A DNA stretch of 64,000 nt from Niastella soli (GTDB lineage Bacteria; Bacteroidota; Bacteroidia; Chitinophagales; Chitinophagaceae): the NCBI RefSeq assembly GCF_017742245.1, contig NZ_JAGHKO010000004.1, positions 1-64,000 of the forward strand, in the 5' to 3' direction. Positions 37,065-44,631 of this stretch are shown piece after piece. The position numbers were made by a program, and so were the translations under genes. Every line of letters starts with the position of its first letter. Positions within the stretch are counted from its first letter, which is position 1. Below the pieces are notes generated by a model. The model was not told where the DNA came from. It saw nothing but the letters and a program-made list of their open reading frames with translations, and made no database searches.

Positions 37065-37241
37065 ATGAAAAAAGTGCTGGTTGCTGATGAATTGTTTGGT
37101 TATTTACCGGAAAAGAAAAATGTATTTGTGGTAATGGGAGCTTTTGAGCGAAATATGCTTTCTGGATTATTCAGAGCCAGCACTGCCGAAATAATTATTA
37201 AAACCATTAACGTTCCGGTTTTTATTGCACACCATAAATAA
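37065..37241 (+). pseudogene. Internally deleted universal stress protein gene
   Basis: A 58-codon frame keeps a Usp-like start (MKKVLVADEL) joined directly to a Usp C-terminal end (KNVFVVMGAFERNMLSGLF, NVPVFIAHH). The second part matches residues 227-273 of the Usp at 26939-27760 closely. About 220 residues are missing in between, so this is best read as a deletion remnant, although the frame is intact and a small protein could still be made. Confidence 0.65.
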
Positions 37242-37248
37242 TGCCAAT

Positions 37249-38091
37249 ATGAAAAAGATAATTGCGGTAATTGACGGGTTAAAATATTCTGATAGCAGTA
37301 CCGAATATGCTGTTCATATTGCAAAGCAAACGGGATCGCACCTGGTAGGTGTCTTTTTGGATGATTTCACTTACCACAGTTACAAAATATATGAGCTGGT
37401 AGATGGCAGGGGGTTTGTTAACGAAGAAAAGATGGCCAGGTTGCAAAAATCCGATGAGCAAGCACGTGAAGAAGCTACCCAACAGTTTAGCAAAGCCTGC
37501 GAGGAAGCAGGCGTAAATTATGCAGTGCATCATGACAGGAACATTGCTATCCATGAATTACTGCATGAAAGTATTTTTGCCGATCTGCTGGTGATTGAAA
37601 GCAAGGAAACGCTTACCCATTACGAAGAAAAATTGCCTACACGGTTTATTCGAGATCTGTTGAGCGAAGTGCAATGCCCTGTACTGGTAGTTCCCAAAAA
37701 ATTCACCCCTTTTGAAAAGGCCGTTTTGTTGTATGACGGAGAAGCTGCCTCGGTATATGCTATCAAAGCATTCAGTTACCTGTTTGCAGGTCTTCCTGAA
37801 CTGAAAGTGGAGGTTGTTTCAGTTAAAGCCATCGAAGATACCCTGCATGTGCCCGACAATCATCTTATGAAGGAATTTATGAAACGTCATTTCCCGAAAG
37901 CAGTATTCACCGTTTTAAGGGGCGAGGCAGAAAATAGAATTGTTAGTGATCTAAAAAACAATAAAGAACAATTGATGGTTGTTCTTGGCGCCTATAACAG
38001 GGGTATGGTTTCCCGTTGGTTCAGGCACAGTATGGCCGACATATTGATGGAAGAATTAAACAAGCCTTTATTTATACCGCACCATTCCTGA
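37249..38091 (+). CDS. Universal stress protein, tandem UspA domains
   Basis: A 280-residue protein from the ATG at 37249, 7 bp after the deleted Usp frame. Half one starts MKKIIAVIDGLKYSDSSTEY and ends CPVLVVPKKF; half two starts AVLLYDGEAASVYAIKAF and ends VVLGAYNRGMVSRWFRHSMA and LFIPHH. Probably co-transcribed with hpf and controlled by the shared inverted repeat upstream. Confidence 0.88.
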   Translation: MKKIIAVIDGLKYSDSSTEYAVHIAKQTGSHLVGVFLDDFTYHSYKIYELVDGRGFVNEEKMARLQKSDEQAREEATQQFSKACEEAGVNYAVHHDRNIAIHELLHESIFADLLVIESKETLTHYEEKLPTRFIRDLLSEVQCPVLVVPKKFTPFEKAVLLYDGEAASVYAIKAFSYLFAGLPELKVEVVSVKAIEDTLHVPDNHLMKEFMKRHFPKAVFTVLRGEAENRIVSDLKNNKEQLMVVLGAYNRGMVSRWFRHSMADILMEELNKPLFIPHHS

Positions 38092-38120
38092 ACCCTGGCC
38101 GACTGAAACTCCTTTTGTGA

Positions 38121-38454
38121 TTGTTAACTGGTAAAATAAGTATACATCTTTTCATAATATTCTGCCGCCCGCCGGCAGGTACCGGAGGAGCCCCCTCTTT
38201 TCCATCAGGCCATACCTCAGAAGCGTTTGCGAGGGCAACTTCGCTTACATTAGCCTGGTCCAAAATGGTGGGTAGCAATTCCTGCATATTCCTGGGCATG
38301 CACAGTTGGCTATTCATGAATGTACCTGGGTGTCCATTATCCTACTGATGTGGCAGCTGGTGCTCTTGTTGGTGCAGGTAGCGCCTGGTTAATGTATAAA
38401 GGCAACCAGTGGCTGCACCGGCATAAAACCAACTCCATTCATCCTTTCTTTTAA
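38121..38454 (+). pseudogene. PAP2-family phosphatase pseudogene
   Basis: Two halves of a PAP2 (lipid phosphatase) domain are visible in different frames: PSFPSGHTSEAFARATSL (about 38190-38240) and YLGVHYPTDVAAGALVGAGS (about 38325-38385), ending at a stop at 38454. The active-site motifs PSGH and HYPTDVxAG are typical. The N-terminal helices are missing and at least one frameshift separates the halves. The gap 38092-38550 holds nothing else apart from the site at 38495. Confidence 0.75.
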
Positions 38455-38494
38455 TACCCAATATGAAATATACTGTTCTGGATCAGCTTAAGGA

Positions 38495-38508
38495 TTGATG
38501 CATGTCAT
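38495..38508. promoter_or_regulatory. CRP/FNR-like site upstream of the DUF2231-like gene
   Basis: TTGATGCATGTCAT (TGA-N6-TCA), centred about 50 bp before the ATG at 38551. Confidence 0.5.
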
Positions 38509-38550
38509 TGTTTAACGGTGGCATTCTTTGAAACTTTATAGAAAAAGAAT

Positions 38551-38997
38551 ATGGACCCTACACATTTGCATTTGATGATCACTCACTTGCCTATTTATGG
38601 TTCCATTCTTGGCACGCTGGTGTTAATATATGGAATGGCTACTAAAAGCCATCATACAAAGATGGCTGCCTATTTTGTTTTGCTTATAGCATCACTGGGT
38701 GGAATTGTTGCCTTTAGTACGGGGGAAGCAGCAGAGGAAACGGTTGAAAATATGCAGGGTATTAGCAAAAACCTTATTGAAGAACATGAAGAGTTCGCAA
38801 ATATAACTTTTGTTGTCATTGTTGTGCTGGGTGTAACATCACTGGTTGGCTTGCTATGGAAGAAGTCGAAATTAATCAACCTGATATCAATCATTGCTTT
38901 AATACTCTCAATTATATGCGTAGGAATGTCTTCCTGGACAGGTTACCTGGGTGGTCAGATCAGACATACTGAGATTGACCATGTTTTCAAACAATGA
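38551..38997 (+). CDS. DUF2231-like membrane protein
   Basis: A 148-residue protein with four hydrophobic helices (HLPIYGSILGTLVLIYGM, AAYFVLLIASLGGIVAF, TFVVIVVLGVTSLVGLLW, LISIIALILSIICVGMSS). The HLHLMITHLPIYG start and the GYLGGQIRHTEI end resemble the DUF2231 membrane family, whose histidines might bind heme or metal; that remains a guess. Its own CRP/FNR-like site suggests stress-linked expression. Confidence 0.7.
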   Translation: MDPTHLHLMITHLPIYGSILGTLVLIYGMATKSHHTKMAAYFVLLIASLGGIVAFSTGEAAEETVENMQGISKNLIEEHEEFANITFVVIVVLGVTSLVGLLWKKSKLINLISIIALILSIICVGMSSWTGYLGGQIRHTEIDHVFKQ

Positions 38998-39074
38998 CAA
39001 AAAGTGAAAGAAGTTCATTATTAGCAATAGGTTATTGCTAATAATGAAATCTATCCAAAAACAATAATTGTATA

Positions 39075-39088
39075 TTGATCAGAGTCAT
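39075..39088. promoter_or_regulatory. CRP/FNR-like site upstream of the third universal stress gene
   Basis: TTGATCAGAGTCAT (TGA-N6-TCA), centred about 60 bp before the ATG at 39141. Confidence 0.5.
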
Positions 39089-39140
39089 TCCCACCCCTGC
39101 TTAAATTAGAATTAAATACTATCACAACAATGCCATTCAA

Positions 39141-39968
39141 ATGAAAAAGATAATTCTTGTTTTTGACGGAACAAATTTTAGTGAAGGGGCTTTCAATTTT
39201 GCTAGTAGAATGAATGAAATATCGCCCATTTTGGTTACGGGTGTTTTTTTACCACAGATAAATTATTCAGCATTATGGAGCTATTCTTCCGCCGCTATAG
39301 GTTCAGGTGTAGTAATACCCACGGTTGAAGAGGAGGATGCAGCAACCATTGAACAACATATTGAACGCTTTAAATCATTATGCCAGTTAAACAATATTGA
39401 ATACCGGGTGCATAAGGATTTTACAGATTTTGCATTACCTGGGTTAAAACTTGAAACTAGGTTTGCAGATCTGCTGATTCTGGCCAGTGAATCATTTTAT
39501 GAACATGTAGGCGTTAGTGAACCCAATGCGTTTTTAAAAGATGCCATCCATAATTCAGAATGCCCGGTACTGATAGTGCCTGAACAGTATAATTTCCCGG
39601 AAAAAAATATCCTTGCCTATGATGGAAGCGAATCTTCTGTATATGCAATCAAACAATTTGCTTATCTGTTTCCCGAATTCACTGCCAATAAAACGGTATT
39701 GTTATATGCGGAAGCTGACGATGATGTGGATTTTCCGGAACGACAGAATATAGAGGAGTTGTGTAGCCGACATTATTCTGAACTTATATTGTTTAAACTG
39801 GGCGTAGATCCAAAGAAATATTTTGCTGTTTGGAGTCGTGAAAGGGATGGCGGTATTCTTGTGAGTGGATCTTTTGGTCGGTCGTCGGTTTCAATGTTGC
39901 TTAAAAAGAGCTTTGTTTCAGATGTTATCCGTGATCATAAGTTGCCAGTGTTTATCGCAAATCGGTAA
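39141..39968 (+). CDS. Universal stress protein, tandem UspA domains
   Basis: A 275-residue Usp with two halves: MKKIILVFDGTNFSEGAFNF ... ECPVLIVPEQY, then NILAYDGSESSVYAIKQF ... LVSGSFGRSSVSMLL and LPVFIANR. It is the most divergent of the three intact copies, for example SGSFGRSS in place of MGAFGRS. Monocistronic, at the right edge of the stress island. Confidence 0.88.
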   Translation: MKKIILVFDGTNFSEGAFNFASRMNEISPILVTGVFLPQINYSALWSYSSAAIGSGVVIPTVEEEDAATIEQHIERFKSLCQLNNIEYRVHKDFTDFALPGLKLETRFADLLILASESFYEHVGVSEPNAFLKDAIHNSECPVLIVPEQYNFPEKNILAYDGSESSVYAIKQFAYLFPEFTANKTVLLYAEADDDVDFPERQNIEELCSRHYSELILFKLGVDPKKYFAVWSRERDGGILVSGSFGRSSVSMLLKKSFVSDVIRDHKLPVFIANR

Positions 39969-40143
39969 TATATATGACTAATTTAATGCAATGGAGTCTG
40001 GGTTACGGGGGTTAAATAGTTTTTCATGCTGCCTTTTTTCAGCACTTTTTGCATGATCCGTATTATGCTGGCTAACCACCCACAACAGGGAATTTTCTTC
40101 TTCACAAACCATTTGGATTTGCTTGTAACAAAATGATATGAAA

Positions 40144-40177
40144 AAAGGCTTATAAAACATACGTTTTATAAGCCTTT
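40144..40177 (-). terminator. Strong hairpin, terminator-like on the minus strand
   Basis: A perfect 15-bp stem (AAAGGCTTATAAAAC / GTTTTATAAGCCTTT) with a 4-nt loop. On the minus strand the stem ends in a run of T's. No minus-strand gene ends nearby; it directly follows the tRNA-end-like sequence at 40198-40227. The remaining gap 39969-40625 holds only that sequence and a 20-codon fragment. Confidence 0.65.
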
Positions 40178-40197
40178 GGGATGTTTTACCATCCTCT

Positions 40198-40227
40198 AAG
40201 TCGGGGCGGCTGAACAAATGTCGAACC
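40198..40227 (-). other. tRNA 3'-end-like sequence, candidate attachment site
   Basis: This stretch resembles the 3' end of the tRNA-Pro gene at 44429-44502: both share AAGTCGGG, then GG, ACAA and TCGAAC in the same order (plus-strand reading), but with a 4-bp gap and a few mismatches. As at the tRNA gene, a terminator hairpin follows on the minus strand. It could be the far end of an integrated segment, but the match is weak. Confidence 0.25.
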
Positions 40228-40457
40228 AATATATAAATGAGTTGGCCTTCAGAAAATTAAACATATAATAAAGGCTATAGTGAAATAATTCCTATAGCCC
40301 TAAATAAATACGGTAATTGCCTATAATCACCAGCAGCGGTTTATAATACTGTTTTAAACGTTAGATCATGGTGGTCAGGTTTATATGAGGAATCATTGCA
40401 AGGGTTGCATAATGATCGTTAATTTACCGTCTGTATCTTTATTGGTAAGCTTGAACA

Positions 40458-40520
40458 TTAATGATCACCCAGTACGCTGATGGACTTGCGCTCATTTTCT
40501 CTTACAATTACTTCTTTCAT
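40458..40520 (-). pseudogene. Truncated cupin-like N terminus
   Basis: A 20-codon frame, MKEVIVRENERKSISVLGDH, then a stop. It resembles the N-terminal strand of small cupin proteins (KSISVLGD), but no cupin barrel follows in any frame. Likely a leftover gene start; it could also be a chance short frame. Confidence 0.25.
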
Positions 40521-40625
40521 TTTGTATTTTAATATTTTATTGTTTATGATGCAAAGTTCTGCAAACGGACGCAGGGCATAGTGTCCAAAACCTTGAATTG
40601 AGTATCCCAAAAAGGCGATGTGGTT

Positions 40626-40949
40626 TTAAGCTGTTACTTTCAATGATTGGATCAACCCACTGCTTATTTTAAAATGGTAGTGCAGCACGATATGGCTACC
40701 TGGAAAAGTTCCCGAAATTTCTGCTGTCAGAATTGAAGTAACGTCTTTTTCTTTATAGGCCACTGGCTTTATCACTGTTTTATATTTTTCATTGGCTTTG
40801 GCAATCCATTGCTGTATCTCTTTTTTCCCAGTATGTGTATGCCCTTCGTCGAACACCACTGCCGTTTCGGAAAAGCAATTGGCATAGGCAACACTATCAA
40901 ATTCGTTTTGTGCCTTTACCAGATCTCCAATAACTTTCGGTAAGTTCAT
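40626..40949 (-). CDS. SnoaL/NTF2-like protein
   Basis: A 107-residue protein from the ATG at 40949. The order of elements (VIGDLVKAQNEFDSVAYANC, FSETAVVFDEGHTHTGKKEI, WIAKANEKYKTVIKPVAY, and a final beta strand FKISSGLIQSLKV) fits the SnoaL-like cone fold. Such proteins are often ketosteroid isomerase-like or ligand-binding. It follows the SDR gene by 22 bp and is probably in its operon. Confidence 0.8.
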   Translation of the reverse strand: MNLPKVIGDLVKAQNEFDSVAYANCFSETAVVFDEGHTHTGKKEIQQWIAKANEKYKTVIKPVAYKEKDVTSILTAEISGTFPGSHIVLHYHFKISSGLIQSLKVTA

Positions 40950-40971
40950 TGCTGTTTCGTTTTTAATATAA

Positions 40972-41760
40972 TTAAATAGTGGGTATAGTACCACCATCGA
41001 TGACGTATTCAGTACCAGTCAGGTAACCAGCCCTGGGTGAAACCAAAAAGCCCACTAGTTCAGCAACTTCCTCTGGTTGTGCTGGCCTGCCATACGGTAT
41101 TCCGCCTAAGGCGTCCATAACGCCTTGCGTAGCTTGCTCAACTGTAGTATTCGAACTGGCTGCGATTCGTTCCATCATCCGGGTGGCTGATGTTGTCATG
41201 ATCCAGCCCGGTGATACGGTTAAAACGCGAACACCTTTTGGTGAAACTTCATTTGATAAACTCTTACTGTAATTGATCAATCCTGCTTTGGCAGCAGCAT
41301 ACGGCAATGTGGAATCGTAAAGAGGTAATCTGCCCTGAATGGATGCGATATGAATGACGACCCCGGTTTTACGTTCTATCATCTGCGGTAAAAATCCCCT
41401 GTCCAGCCGAACAGGCGCCAGTAAGTTAGTCCTGATTGTATCTTCCCAATCCTCATCGTTCAGAACAGCAAATCCACCGCCTGGGGTTTCGGAACTGCCC
41501 AGGTTGTTTACCAGGATGTCAAGCTTTCCATATCTTGTTAAAATCTCTTTCACTACTTTTTGAGTGCCTGCGGGCAAACTGAGATCTGCCGAAATGAAGC
41601 GCAATTTCTCATTATTTTCTTCGGGGGTGTTTCTTGCAGTAATAATAACTGTTGCACCTGCTTCCAGCAATCTTTCTGCTATGGCTTTTCCTGTTCCCTT
41701 CGTGCCGCCCGTTACCAGGGCAATTTTTCCTGATAGCTCGCCGTTGAATTTGTCTTGCAT
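40972..41760 (-). CDS. SDR family oxidoreductase
   Basis: A 262-residue short-chain dehydrogenase from the ATG at 41760. Cofactor motif VTGGTKGTGKAIAE (TGxxxGxG), structural NNLGSS (NNAG-like), catalytic Ser in HIASIQG and Y-x-x-x-K in YAAAKAG; SPGWIMTTSATRMM follows. It reduces a ketone or oxidises an alcohol with NAD(P)H; substrate unknown. It is divergent from an HxlR regulator and likely controlled by it. A TTG start at 41778 is less likely. Confidence 0.92.
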   Translation of the reverse strand: MQDKFNGELSGKIALVTGGTKGTGKAIAERLLEAGATVIITARNTPEENNEKLRFISADLSLPAGTQKVVKEILTRYGKLDILVNNLGSSETPGGGFAVLNDEDWEDTIRTNLLAPVRLDRGFLPQMIERKTGVVIHIASIQGRLPLYDSTLPYAAAKAGLINYSKSLSNEVSPKGVRVLTVSPGWIMTTSATRMMERIAASSNTTVEQATQGVMDALGGIPYGRPAQPEEVAELVGFLVSPRAGYLTGTEYVIDGGTIPTI

Positions 41761-41828
41761 AAATATCTTTTTATGCAAAATTCAGGCATTCGGTCACTTT
41801 GTGCAAGTAGGGGCAAGCGATTCCCATA

Positions 41829-41844
41829 GGGATAAATTTATCCC
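41829..41844. promoter_or_regulatory. Palindromic operator between SDR and HxlR genes
   Basis: GGGATAAATTTATCCC, a perfect 16-bp palindrome, with a further partial copy (ATGGGATAAT) at about 41865-41874 overlapping the HxlR promoter. A likely binding site for the HxlR protein. Confidence 0.65.
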
Positions 41845-41847
41845 ATA

Positions 41848-41878
41848 TTGCACAATTCCACCCAATGGGATAATTTTG
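41848..41878 (+). promoter_or_regulatory. Promoter of the HxlR gene
   Basis: TTG at 41848 and TAATTTTG at 41871-41878 fit the Bacteroidota -33/-7 pattern with a 20-bp spacer. The -7 box ends 4 bp before the ATG, so the transcript may be leaderless. Confidence 0.5.
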
Positions 41879-41882
41879 TAAT

Positions 41883-42239
41883 ATGCATGAACGGAAAATA
41901 CCTTTAAATCTGAACTGCGGCCTTGACTTGATCGGCGAAGTGCTGTATGGCAAGTGGAAAATCCGCTTGCTATGGTTTATCTACGAAGGGTATAAGCGCC
42001 CAAGCGACTTGCAACGTAAGATTCCCGATGCTTCGAGAAGGGTTTTGAACGCACAGTTGAAGGAACTGGAGCAGCATGAACTAATTTCTAAAGTAATTTA
42101 TCCAGTTGTCCCTCCTAAAGTGGAATACAGCCTTACAGATTTTGGAATGACGTTGATGCCTGTCATCAGCGCTTTAGGGCAATGGGGCGACGAAAATGAG
42201 GAACGATTGAGGAATGTGATTTTGAAACAAATTGAGTAA
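41883..42239 (+). CDS. HxlR family winged-helix regulator
   Basis: A 118-residue regulator. The start LNCGLDLIGEVLYGKWKIRLL with its conserved Cys is typical of redox- or electrophile-sensing HxlR proteins (HypR, YodB). The DNA-binding helix is in KRPSDLQRKIPDASRRVLNAQ, and the wing in YPVVPPKVEYSLTDFG. It is transcribed away from the SDR gene across a perfect palindrome, so it probably represses both genes until a reactive aldehyde or quinone appears (inference). Confidence 0.9.
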   Translation: MHERKIPLNLNCGLDLIGEVLYGKWKIRLLWFIYEGYKRPSDLQRKIPDASRRVLNAQLKELEQHELISKVIYPVVPPKVEYSLTDFGMTLMPVISALGQWGDENEERLRNVILKQIE

Positions 42240-42291
42240 CTGCCGTTAGATTAAAAACCATCGAAAATATCCTGATAATCAATGAGCAAAA

Positions 42292-42664
42292 TTATGCCTT
42301 GGCTATCACTAATTTAAGTTTAAAAATCAGGATTAATTCTTCTTTCTCCTGGTTTGATAATTCCCTTAAGTGAGGCACGAAAAAAGAAAAGGCTTTAGGC
42401 CTGCCATTATGGGCTTCTTTGGAGGTACTTATGAAAGCGCCAGTACCGATAGCCGAAAGGAGTTTCAGCGGATGCTTGAGTTTATCAAAAAGAATAAGGA
42501 AAAAGTAACCCATATGCCGCCGGGGTTACTAGTAATTCTTGTCTTATATCAGGTAGGAGAACAAAGGTGAAAAAGTCATGTAGTACCAGAAAAGGGTCTT
42601 CTATTTCTTCTTCACTGAGTTTGTGAGTTGCATACTCTATCTTACCAAAATCTTTAAGTGGCAT
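42292..42664 (-). pseudogene. Small gene next to integrase, apparently interrupted
   Basis: From an ATG at 42664, 9 bp after the integrase stop, the minus strand reads MPLKDFGKIEYATHKLSEEE then DPFLVLHDFFTFVLLPDIRQ and runs into a stop at 42485. A second piece in another frame (about 42372-42292) reads FVPHLRELSNQEKEELILIF then KLKLVIAKA and a stop. Start and end look like the two ends of a small helical protein family common in Bacteroidota mobile regions. A serine recombinase fragment on the other strand lies between them. Confidence 0.45.
42414..42513 (+). pseudogene. Serine recombinase fragment
   Basis: The frame reads FFGGTYESASTDSRKEFQRM then LEFIKKNKEKVTH, which matches the part of resolvase/invertase catalytic domains that precedes the YSLDRFSR motif. 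Everything before and after is missing. It is probably a scrap left by a mobile element and lies within the broken minus-strand gene. Confidence 0.5.
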
Positions 42665-42672
42665 GAGAACGA

Positions 42673-43902
42673 TTAATTTGATTTTGATTTCTTGTTAATA
42701 TTAATTGCTGGCAATGCAATAGCAGGTTTCCCTACATGAACATAATTACGGGAAGCAGTCTCAATAGTACTATGTCCCATTAAATAAGCCACATCAGTTA
42801 ACGGCATTCCTTGCTGAATGGCTCTTGTACCGAAACTGCGTCTTGCAGCATATAAATCTCTGTCATCAAAACCCAGTTCTTTCAACACTGGCTTAATAAC
42901 TCTCCGTTGCAACATCTTGTCATCTATACATAGTCCAGTAGGTGAGGGAAAAACAAATTCATCAGAGGTTTTATCATTTAGTTGGTATTCTAGCAAAGAA
43001 AACAGTTCATCTGTCAATGGTAAGTACCTGACATTCTCCATTTTTGTGCCTTTCTGTATTCTGGCTGCATGATTAGTACCTTTTATAGTACGTGCAAAGG
43101 CTTCTGATATTTCAACCGTTTTACTGTCAAAATCAACATGCCTTACCCTAAGCCCAATGGCTTCCGCATTTCTAACACCAGTATAAAAGATGAATGATAA
43201 GCATGGATAATAGTAGGAATGCTTAACTGCTGAAGAGGGTTGACAGTAGGTGTTGTTTTTAATGGCTTCCAGAAAGGTCAGAATTTCTGTTTCTTCCAAT
43301 GGAATACGCCTGGGGTTCTTTTTCCTTTTCTTTTCCCGTTTCCTACAAACATCCTGCAAAGGATTCAGCTCAATGACTTTTCTACTGACAAGCCATGCAA
43401 AGAAAGTATTGAGGTAGCCTAATCTTCTGTTATAGGTAGTAACAGCCCAATTTTCACCGTTTAACTTCTGAGCTACTTGGTCAATTGGAATATTCACCCA
43501 TTTTTCAAGCAATCTCCTGGTATACAGGTAATCTATTGAGTTTTCAATATCAACATTCCTGATATTGGCACACCAGTCATTAAAATTCGTAACCAGTTCA
43601 TGTAGGAGAGTAGGAGATTGAGTTTTCGCAGTAGTAACAGGCACTTCCACCTGTTTAAATGCCTTTGGTTTGACTATTATTTCAGGCTTGTACTTTTCCA
43701 GTGAAGGATCAAAACAGCCCCTAATAACGTCTAGCTTGATTTCTGTAGCCTTTACAGTACCATGATGCAAATTTTCAGGTAAGTAAGCATGTGGTAGATT
43801 CAAAGAATATCTTTCTCCTGCATGCCGCCACCTTAATCTGATCCTTCCCTGAAAGTTGGAAATGCTGATTTCTCCCTTTGAGGATTTTAGTTTCTGACCC
43901 AT
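42673..43902 (-). CDS. Tyrosine recombinase/integrase
   Basis: A 409-residue integrase. N-terminal arm-binding part (ISNFQGRIRLRWRHAGERYS), core-binding SAM-like domain (about residues 100-190), and catalytic domain with the first Arg in TGVRNAEAIGLRV, the second in YAARRSFGTRAIQ (Ala-Arg-Arg replaces the usual HxLR), His in MGHSTIETA and the nucleophile Tyr in SRNYVHV. It catalyses insertion or excision of a mobile element; its position near tRNA-Pro suggests that tRNA as target. Confidence 0.92.
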   Translation of the reverse strand: MGQKLKSSKGEISISNFQGRIRLRWRHAGERYSLNLPHAYLPENLHHGTVKATEIKLDVIRGCFDPSLEKYKPEIIVKPKAFKQVEVPVTTAKTQSPTLLHELVTNFNDWCANIRNVDIENSIDYLYTRRLLEKWVNIPIDQVAQKLNGENWAVTTYNRRLGYLNTFFAWLVSRKVIELNPLQDVCRKREKKRKKNPRRIPLEETEILTFLEAIKNNTYCQPSSAVKHSYYYPCLSFIFYTGVRNAEAIGLRVRHVDFDSKTVEISEAFARTIKGTNHAARIQKGTKMENVRYLPLTDELFSLLEYQLNDKTSDEFVFPSPTGLCIDDKMLQRRVIKPVLKELGFDDRDLYAARRSFGTRAIQQGMPLTDVAYLMGHSTIETASRNYVHVGKPAIALPAININKKSKSN

Positions 43903-44020
43903 TTCTGACCCAAAATGTGTTTTGAAGGGTCAAATGAGGGTAGATTCTTCGAGGAGTACAGAATGCTATATACTAAATGAAAAAAGCCCCGAAACTCTTA
44001 TCTGTAAATAATTCAAGTCT

Positions 44021-44347
44021 TTATCTTTCGTCGGGTGGAACTAATTTATTAAAGTTTTTCTCGAAGTCTTTAATTATTTCTTCGACTGTTTTATTTGTCC
44101 AGGCAAGAATTTCTTTTTGAAGGTTTTCAAAGTCATGTAACGGAGACTTATTCTCATATTGTCGGTCCTTGTCCTCATGAATTTTTGCCTTGAGCATTGA
44201 AAGCTGCGCGATACGATATCTTTCTACAGCCTTATTTATTTTTTCATCAGGAAGTTTTTTGTTTAAAGCATGCCAAAGCTCACTTTGTCTTTGAGAGAGC
44301 TGTTCTTTTTTCTTTATTGGTTCTTTTCTTGGTGGGAAAGTTGGCAT
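44021..44347 (-). CDS. Hypothetical helical protein (108 aa)
   Basis: A lysine- and glutamate-rich protein ([17 protein letters not shown]..., [13 protein letters not shown]..., ending [10 protein letters not shown]) with predicted coiled-coil character. No family recognised. It lies between the integrase and tRNA-Pro, where element-borne accessory genes are expected. Confidence 0.5.
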   Translation of the reverse strand: MPTFPPRKEPIKKKEQLSQRQSELWHALNKKLPDEKINKAVERYRIAQLSMLKAKIHEDKDRQYENKSPLHDFENLQKEILAWTNKTVEEIIKDFEKNFNKLVPPDER

Positions 44348-44387
44348 GGAAAAACTTCAATTGACCTTATAAGTAGGGAAAGATACA

Positions 44388-44424
44388 TAAAAAAAGCCCG
44401 CCATCGCTTAAAGCTTTGGCGGGC
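44388..44424 (-). terminator. Terminator after tRNA-Pro
   Basis: Minus strand: GCCCGCC, loop, GGCGGGC, then a run of seven T's, 4 bp after the tRNA 3' end. Confidence 0.85.
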
Positions 44425-44428
44425 GAAG

Positions 44429-44502
44429 TCGGGTGGACAAGATTCGAACTTGCGACCCCTAGCACCCCATGCTAGTGCGCTACCGGGCTGCGCCACCACC
44501 CG
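44429..44502 (-). tRNA. tRNA-Pro (anticodon GGG)
   Basis: A 74-nt cloverleaf read on the minus strand: acceptor CGGGTGG/CCACCCG plus discriminator A, D arm GCGCAGCCCGGTAGCGC, anticodon stem CTAGC/GCTAG with loop ATGGGGT (anticodon GGG at 44466-44468, G37 following), and T loop TTCGAAT. CCA is not encoded. Start C1-G72 and G37 are typical of proline tRNAs. Confidence 0.93.
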
Positions 44503-44631
44503 AACTCGACATCTTAACTTTCAAAACCCTCTTTTACAAGGGATTTTACTACCAGTTATTCTGCCTTTGGGGGTGCAAATGTAGCTTAAAAAATTGATTT
44601 CCTGAAAAATATGACAAAAAATGTAAAATAT

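Noticed and set aside
39978-40229. 83-codon minus-strand frame covering the hairpin at 40144
   Set aside because: It runs through a 15-bp terminator-like stem and the tRNA-like sequence and shows no protein-like pattern.
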